A stretch of 19,608 nucleotides of DNA from positions 1-19,608 of the forward strand of contig URHQ01000037.1 in assembly GCA_900547655.1 (NCBI GenBank), given 5' to 3'. Positions 14,779-19,608 of this stretch are shown here, one piece after another. Within the stretch, counting starts at the first letter, position 1. Each line of letters opens with the position of its first letter. Position numbers and translations under genes: made by a program. The notes beneath the pieces were generated by a model. That model had not been told where the DNA came from, ran no database searches, and was given only the letters and a program-made list of their open reading frames with translations. The DNA comes from an uncultured Collinsella sp. (lineage in GTDB: Bacteria > Actinomycetota > Coriobacteriia > Coriobacteriales > Coriobacteriaceae).

Positions 14779-15216
14779 GATTTCCGTGAACTTGGGCGTC
14801 AGCTCCTTACCGAGTTCGGCAGCATGCATCAGCGCATTTCGCGCTTTGCGGACAAAGCCCTCGGCGGCGAAATGGCCGTCATGCGCGCCCTCATACTCGC
14901 CGGCGGTTCGCTCACGCCGAGCGAACTCGCTGATCGCGCCTGGGTCTCGAGTGCCCGCATCGCCAATATCCTACGCGCTCTCGAAGCCAAGGGCTGGGTC
15001 GAGCGCGAGCACTCAAAGACCGACCGTCGTCGCGTACACGTCACGGTGACCGACAAAGGATTCCAGGATCTCGAAATCAAACGTCGGGAATTCGAGAACC
15101 GCACTGCGGCTTTCCTCGAGCAGCTCGGCGAAACAGATACCCAAGAGATGGTGCGCCTTCTAAGACGTGCCAACGAAATTATCGACCGCAATCAAGAAAG
15201 GAGAGATGCCGAGTGA
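14767..15216 (+). CDS. MarR-family transcriptional regulator
   Basis: This 149-aa winged-helix regulator heads the exporter operon. The DNA-binding part reads LTPSELADRAWVSSARIANI (49-68) followed by LRALEAKGWVER, and the wing carries TDRRRVHVTVTDKG (85-98) with the conserved Asp-Arg-Arg. The flanking helices would form the dimer interface. It starts at GTG, with AGGGG 6 bases upstream; this start lies inside an inverted repeat likely to be its own operator. The stop codon overlaps the GTG of the first exporter gene by four bases, so translation is coupled. It probably represses the operon and is released by a compound that the pump exports; the ligand is unknown. It diverges from the SDR-kdgT operon. 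Confidence 0.9.
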   Translation: MEDTDFRELGRQLLTEFGSMHQRISRFADKALGGEMAVMRALILAGGSLTPSELADRAWVSSARIANILRALEAKGWVEREHSKTDRRRVHVTVTDKGFQDLEIKRREFENRTAAFLEQLGETDTQEMVRLLRRANEIIDRNQERRDAE

Positions 15217-17579
15217 GGATTCTCAAGCTCTTTAAAAAGCATGTCCTGGCACTGTTCGCAGCTATCGTGCTTATCGTAATCAGCTGCAACGCCGATCTGG
15301 CGCTGCCTACCTATATGAGCGACATCGTCGACGTGGGCGTGCAGCAAGGCGGCATCGCCTCGCCCGTGCCCGACACCATTCGCGCCGAATCGCTCGACGA
15401 CCTCGAACTCTTTATGAGCGCCAAAGATGCCAAGACGGTGGAGAGTGCATTTGGCAAGGCGGACAAGAACGGCATTCGAACGTACAAGGGCTCCGAGGAA
15501 GAGCGTGCCGATGGAGGCAAGATTGCCGACATTATGAGCCTGCCCGAGACTGTCGTCCTTTCGCTCAACCAGGGCATTGACGCCAACTCCATGGGCGACA
15601 TGATGGGCTCGTCCAGCGAGAAAGACAGCAACGCCGCCCAGGCCATGCCCACCCCCGAGCAGATGGCGGCGATGACGCCCGAGCAGCTCGCCGAGATGCA
15701 GCAGAAGGCCGCAGCCGCGCAGAGCATGCAAAAGCAGATCGACGCCGACGGCGGCAAGATCACCATGAAGAGCCTGCGTCTGGGTATCGAGGGCGATCTG
15801 GTAGACCAAAGCAAGCTCGTCGAGGGCGCCAACCAAATGGCGGACAAAATGGGCTCCATGTCGGGCTCCATTGTGACCCAACGCGCCGTGAGCTATGTGC
15901 AGGACGAGTACAAGGCGCAGGGCATCGACCCCGCCGACGTGCAGAACGCCTACCTGAGCCGCATGGCGACCACGATGTTTGGGCTGTGCCTGGTGTCGCT
16001 CGTCGCCACCATCCTGACCGGTGCCGTGGCGTCGCGCACCGCCTGCTCCATCGCCCGCGACCTGCGCCGCGAGACCTTCAACAAGGTTATGCACTTCTCG
16101 CCGGCCGAGGTGGGCAAGTTTAGCCAGGCCTCGCTCATCACCCGCTGCACCAACGACATTCAGCAGATCCAGATGGCCGCAACCCTGTTTATCCGCATGT
16201 GCCTGATGGCCCCCGTCATGGGCATCGTCGCCGTCATGCGCGTCCTGGCCAACCACACCGGCCTGGAGTGGACCATCGCCGTGGCCATCATCGCGGTCTC
16301 GGCCGTCGTCGGCGTGCTCATGGGCCTCACCATGCCCAAGTTCAAAAAGATGCAGAGTTTTGTGGACCGCGTGAACCTTACCGCCCGCGAGCTGCTCGAC
16401 GGCCTTATGCCCATCCGCTCGTTCAACCGCGAAGAGCATGAGCTCGAGCGTTTTGACAAGGCGTCGCTCGACCTGATGACCACGCAGCTCTACACCAACC
16501 GCGCCATGAGCTTTATGATGCCGCTCATGATGCTCGTCATGAACTGCATCACCGTGCTTATCGTCTGGTTTGGCGCGCAGGGCGTGTCCGACGGCGTGAT
16601 GCAGGTCGGCAACATGATGGCGTTTATCTCCTACACCATGCAGATCGTCATGGCGTTTATGATCCTCACCATGGTTTCGGTCATCCTGCCCCGTGCCGAG
16701 GTCGCAGCCGAGCGCGTGGAAGAGGTCATCACCTGCCCCACGAGCATCAACGACCCCGTCTCGCCCAAACTGCCCGCGGCCAGCGCGCCGCGCGGCGAGC
16801 TCACCTTCCGCGACGTGAGCTTCCAGTATCCCGATGCCCGCGCCGACGTCATCAGCGGCGTGAACTTCACCACGCATGCCGGTCAGATGCTCGGCATCAT
16901 TGGCTCCACGGGCTCGGGTAAGTCCACGCTCGTGCAGTTGATTCCGCGCCTGTACGACGTCACGGGCGGCAGCATTTCGCTTGACGGCATCGACGTGCGC
17001 GACATGACCCTTTCCGAGCTGCGCCGCCGCATCGGTTACATCCCGCAGCAGGGGCGTCTGTTCTCGGGCACTGTCGAGAGCAACCTCAAGTTTGCCGGCG
17101 ACATGGTGAGCGATGATGACATGCGCCAGGCCGCGCGCATCGCACAGGCCGAGGACTTTATCGCCGAGCGTGAGGGCGGTTACGACTCCCCCATCAGCCA
17201 GGGCGGCTCCAATGTCTCGGGCGGTCAGCGCCAGCGTCTGGCCATCGCCCGCGCCCTGGCCAAAAAGCCCGAGGTCGTGGTGTTCGATGACTCGTTTAGT
17301 GCCCTCGACTACAAGACCGACGCGCGCCTGCGCGAGGAGCTGGCCAAAAACGTTACCGACGCCGCACTCGTGGTCGTGGCCCAGCGCATCGCGACCATCA
17401 TGCACGCCGACCAGATCATCGTGCTCGACGACGGCCACGTAGTGGGCACCGGCACGCACGAGGAGCTGCTGCGCAGCTGCCCGGCGTACCTGGAGATCGC
17501 ACAGTCGCAGCTTTCCGCCGAGGAGCTGGGGCTTACCCAAGAAGAAATTGCAGCCGTCATGGAAGGAGGCGAGCGCTAA
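15213..17579 (+). CDS. ABC exporter half-transporter with degenerate ATP site and large extracytoplasmic insert
   Basis: This is a fused membrane and ATPase half-transporter (788 aa, about 200 longer than typical). TM1 (about 10-30) is followed by a soluble insert up to about residue 250 that includes a Met/Gln/Ala-rich stretch (144-175) with repeated TPEQMA/TPEQLA. Five further membrane segments follow (about 253-275 to 490). The ATPase has Walker A GSTGSGKS (564-571) and signature NVSGGQRQ (667-674). Walker B is FDDSFSALD with Asp (D693) where the catalytic Glu should be, and the switch His is Gln (Q724 in VVAQRIATI). These changes mark the non-hydrolytic half of heterodimeric exporters such as LmrC or TM287. 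The GTG start overlaps the marR stop and has AAAGGAGAG 7 bases upstream. Substrate is unknown; drug or lipid export is likely. Confidence 0.92.
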   Translation: MRILKLFKKHVLALFAAIVLIVISCNADLALPTYMSDIVDVGVQQGGIASPVPDTIRAESLDDLELFMSAKDAKTVESAFGKADKNGIRTYKGSEEERADGGKIADIMSLPETVVLSLNQGIDANSMGDMMGSSSEKDSNAAQAMPTPEQMAAMTPEQLAEMQQKAAAAQSMQKQIDADGGKITMKSLRLGIEGDLVDQSKLVEGANQMADKMGSMSGSIVTQRAVSYVQDEYKAQGIDPADVQNAYLSRMATTMFGLCLVSLVATILTGAVASRTACSIARDLRRETFNKVMHFSPAEVGKFSQASLITRCTNDIQQIQMAATLFIRMCLMAPVMGIVAVMRVLANHTGLEWTIAVAIIAVSAVVGVLMGLTMPKFKKMQSFVDRVNLTARELLDGLMPIRSFNREEHELERFDKASLDLMTTQLYTNRAMSFMMPLMMLVMNCITVLIVWFGAQGVSDGVMQVGNMMAFISYTMQIVMAFMILTMVSVILPRAEVAAERVEEVITCPTSINDPVSPKLPAASAPRGELTFRDVSFQYPDARADVISGVNFTTHAGQMLGIIGSTGSGKSTLVQLIPRLYDVTGGSISLDGIDVRDMTLSELRRRIGYIPQQGRLFSGTVESNLKFAGDMVSDDDMRQAARIAQAEDFIAEREGGYDSPISQGGSNVSGGQRQRLAIARALAKKPEVVVFDDSFSALDYKTDARLREELAKNVTDAALVVVAQRIATIMHADQIIVLDDGHVVGTGTHEELLRSCPAYLEIAQSQLSAEELGLTQEEIAAVMEGGER

Positions 17580-19435
17580 TGGCAGACGAGACCAAGACTC
17601 AGATTCCCAAGCCCACCCGCCAGCGTGGTCCCATGGGCCGCATGGGTGGCATGCGTCGTGGCGAAAAGGCCAAGGACTTTAAGGGCACCATGAGGCAGCT
17701 GCTCGGCTATATCGGCCAGCACAAGATTGCCGTGTTTGCCGCCGTCGCCTTTGCCGTGTGCTCGGTCATCTTTAACATTGTGGGACCCAAGGTGCTCGGC
17801 CAGGTTACGACCAAGCTGTTCGAAGGCCTGGTCGCCAAGGTCAACGGCACCGGCGACGTTGACTTTGACTGGATCGCCAAGACGCTCGGCTTTTTGCTCT
17901 GCCTGTATCTGGCGAGCTCTGTCTGCAGCCTGGTCCAGGGCTGGCTCATGACCGGCGTCACGCAAAAGATCTGCTACCGAATGCGCAAGGAGATCGCCGC
18001 CAAGATTGCCGTCGTGCCGATGAGCTACTTTAACGGACACAGCAAGGGCGACGTGCTCAGTCGCATAACCAACGACGTCGATACGCTCGGCCAGTCGCTC
18101 AACCAGAGCGTGACCCAGCTCATCACGTCGGTGACGCAGATTATCGGCGTGCTCGTCATGATGCTGTCGATCAGCCTGCCGCTCACCGGCGTCACCGTGC
18201 TCACGCTGCCGGCCGCTGCGATTATCCTGACCGTGATGATTCACTTCTCGCAGCCGTACTTCCGCGAGCAGCAGCAGGTTCTGGGCGCCGTCAACGGCAT
18301 TATCGAGGAGGATTTTGCCGGCCAGAACGTCATTCAGGTGTTCGACCGCGCCGAGGCCTCGATCGAGGAATTCGACCGCCAAAACGACCGCCTCTTTATT
18401 AGTGGCTGGCGCTCGCAGTTCCTGTCGGGCCTGATGATGCCGCTCATGAGTTTGGTGGGCAACATGGGCTACGTGGGCGTCGTCGTGGTGGGCGCGCAAC
18501 TCGCGCTGACCGGCAATGCCACGCCCGGCGACATCCAGAGCTTTATCCAGTACGTTCGCAACTTTACGCAACCCGTGCAGCAGCTGGGCAATGTGAGCAA
18601 CACGATGCAGTCGATGGCTGCCGCCACCGAGCGTGTGTTTGAGTTCCTGGCCGCGCCCGAGGAGGAGCAGAAGGCCGACGCGCAGATTCCCGAGAAGCGC
18701 CCCGGCCACGTGGAGTTTGACCATGTCAAGTTTGGCTACACGCCCGACAAGACCATCATCCACGACTTTAGCTGCGAGGCGCAGCCCGGCCAGACCATCG
18801 CCATCGTCGGTCCTACCGGCGCCGGCAAGACCACGCTCATTAAGCTGCTGCAGCGCTTCTACGATGTGGACGGCGGTTCGCTGCGCGTCGAGGGTGTCGA
18901 CGTGCGCGACTGGGACCGCGCGGCGCTGCGCGGCGAGTTTGCCATGGTGCTACAGGATACCTGGCTGTTTAACGGCACCATCCGCGAGAACATCCGCTAC
19001 GGACGCCCCGATGCAAGCGATGCCGAGGTCGAAGCCGCTGCACGCGCCGCACGCTGCGATCACTTTATCCATACGCTCGCCGGCGGCTACGACTTTATGA
19101 TCAACGAGGAAGGCACCAACCTGTCGCAGGGCCAGCGCCAGCTCGTGACCATAGCCCGTGCCATTTTGGCCGACCGCCCGGCGCTGATCCTGGACGAGGC
19201 GACCTCCAACGTTGACACTCGTACCGAGGAGCTTATTCAGCGTGCCATGGATGCGCTGATGCAAGGCCGCACCAGCTTTGTTATCGCACATCGCCTGTCC
19301 ACGATTCGCAACGCCGACGTGATCTTGGTGATCCGCGACGGCGACATCGTCGAGAAGGGCACACACGACGAGTTGCTCGCCCAGGGTGGCTTCTACGCCG
19401 ACCTGTACAACTCGCAGTTCGACGAGGCGGCGTAA
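17579..19435 (+). CDS. ABC exporter half-transporter with canonical catalytic site
   Basis: This is the partner subunit (618 aa) of the heterodimeric exporter. A Gly/Met/Arg-rich N-terminal tail (about 15-30) precedes six membrane segments (about 47-340). The ATPase has Walker A GPTGAGKT (411-418), Q-loop around VLQDTWLF (457-464), signature LSQGQRQ (515-521), Walker B LILDEATSNVD with catalytic E540, and switch H571 in IAHRLSTI. Its LSQGQ signature departs from LSGGQ and pairs with the degenerate site of the first subunit, while its intact Walker B and His pair with the first subunit's VSGGQ. That asymmetry is the usual pattern for LmrCD/TM287-288-type pumps. The ATG overlaps the previous stop by one base (TAATG) and AAGGAGG lies 9 bases upstream. 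It is the last gene of the operon. Confidence 0.94.
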   Translation: MADETKTQIPKPTRQRGPMGRMGGMRRGEKAKDFKGTMRQLLGYIGQHKIAVFAAVAFAVCSVIFNIVGPKVLGQVTTKLFEGLVAKVNGTGDVDFDWIAKTLGFLLCLYLASSVCSLVQGWLMTGVTQKICYRMRKEIAAKIAVVPMSYFNGHSKGDVLSRITNDVDTLGQSLNQSVTQLITSVTQIIGVLVMMLSISLPLTGVTVLTLPAAAIILTVMIHFSQPYFREQQQVLGAVNGIIEEDFAGQNVIQVFDRAEASIEEFDRQNDRLFISGWRSQFLSGLMMPLMSLVGNMGYVGVVVVGAQLALTGNATPGDIQSFIQYVRNFTQPVQQLGNVSNTMQSMAAATERVFEFLAAPEEEQKADAQIPEKRPGHVEFDHVKFGYTPDKTIIHDFSCEAQPGQTIAIVGPTGAGKTTLIKLLQRFYDVDGGSLRVEGVDVRDWDRAALRGEFAMVLQDTWLFNGTIRENIRYGRPDASDAEVEAAARAARCDHFIHTLAGGYDFMINEEGTNLSQGQRQLVTIARAILADRPALILDEATSNVDTRTEELIQRAMDALMQGRTSFVIAHRLSTIRNADVILVIRDGDIVEKGTHDELLAQGGFYADLYNSQFDEAA

Positions 19436-19467
19436 ATTCTGCCGCAGGGAACGAATAACGCCCGAGA

Positions 19468-19502
19468 ACGGGGGCGCAGGACAACCTGCGCCCCCGTTTT
19501 TT
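19468..19502 (+). terminator. strong intrinsic terminator of the marR-ABC operon
   Basis: ACGGGGGCGCAGG and CCTGCGCCCCCGT form a perfect 13-bp stem with an ACAA loop, running into six T residues. It lies 33 bases past the stop of the second exporter gene. Confidence 0.95.
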
Positions 19503-19608
19503 CGTCCACGGCACTCGAATTGGCTCTCTTGGGGCCCGATTGACAGCCCCTTCGATCGCGCGAATTTTTGTGGTGTAAGAGGGAGGGCCGCGTCAGCGCC
19601 CCTTGCGC
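19503..19608. other. right-edge intergenic remainder
   Basis: No gene is visible. A TTGACA occurs on the plus strand around 19540, but no acceptable -10 lies 16-18 bases downstream, so no promoter is called. Confidence 0.4.

Noticed and set aside
14624..15049. 141-codon plus-strand open frame overlapping the marR start
   Set aside because: The MarR frame shows the wing-helix motif and coupled overlap with the exporter gene. This frame has none and breaks off inside marR.
15192..17540. 782-codon minus-strand open frame opposite the first exporter gene
   Set aside because: The plus-strand gene has complete ABC-transporter motifs. The antisense product is a His/Asp/Gly-rich shadow.
19539..19570. 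TTGACA as a promoter at the right edge
   Set aside because: The bases 17 positions downstream (AATTTT) match the -10 consensus poorly, and the downstream gene is outside the window.

Overview
The window reads as chromosomal DNA of a GC-rich fermentative anaerobe. Pyruvate formate-lyase, its activase, a sugar PTS, a DegV protein and dense coding at high GC point to the Actinomycetota class Coriobacteriia, most likely a Collinsella-like gut bacterium. That placement is inferred from gene content and protein style; no rRNA or other marker is present to prove it.

Layout: everything from the left end to about 14.48 kb is on the minus strand, and the last 4.7 kb is on the plus strand. Read in transcription order, the minus strand carries (a) an SDR dehydrogenase and a KdgT-type 2-keto-3-deoxygluconate permease (14476 to 12599); (b) the pyruvate formate-lyase core gene followed by a separate 83-codon gene for the glycyl-radical domain (12130 to 9742); (c) a LacI-family regulator and its apparent operon: an atypical GH32-like enzyme, a sucrose-type PTS EIIBC and a canonical GH32 fructosidase (9441 to 3823); (d) a DegV fatty-acid-binding protein, the PFL-activating radical-SAM enzyme, an MTA/SAH nucleosidase and the EngB/YsxC GTPase (3546 to 202). 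The plus strand carries a compact marR / ABC-exporter-A / ABC-exporter-B operon with overlapping genes, closed by a strong intrinsic terminator.

How it fits together: the LacI operon would take up a fructosyl sugar such as sucrose by phosphorylation and cleave the phosphorylated product in the cytoplasm. The resulting hexose phosphates feed glycolysis, and pyruvate is cleaved by PFL to acetyl-CoA and formate. The activase needed to place the radical on PFL is about 7.5 kb away rather than adjacent. The KdgT/SDR pair suggests use of hexuronate-derived keto-deoxy sugars.

The most notable point is that pyruvate formate-lyase is naturally split. The core (683 aa) has the catalytic Cys-Cys pair but ends before the glycyl-radical domain, which is encoded alone just downstream behind its own ribosome-binding site and two intercistronic hairpins. 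Other unusual structures are a 127-bp near-perfect inverted repeat after the PFL pair, a cluster of LacI-type operators laid over a near-consensus promoter, a 20-bp intercistronic hairpin whose G-U pairs show that it acts in the minus-strand RNA, a GH32-like protein without the WMNDPNG box, and a heterodimeric exporter with a degenerate ATP site and a roughly 200-residue extracytoplasmic insertion.
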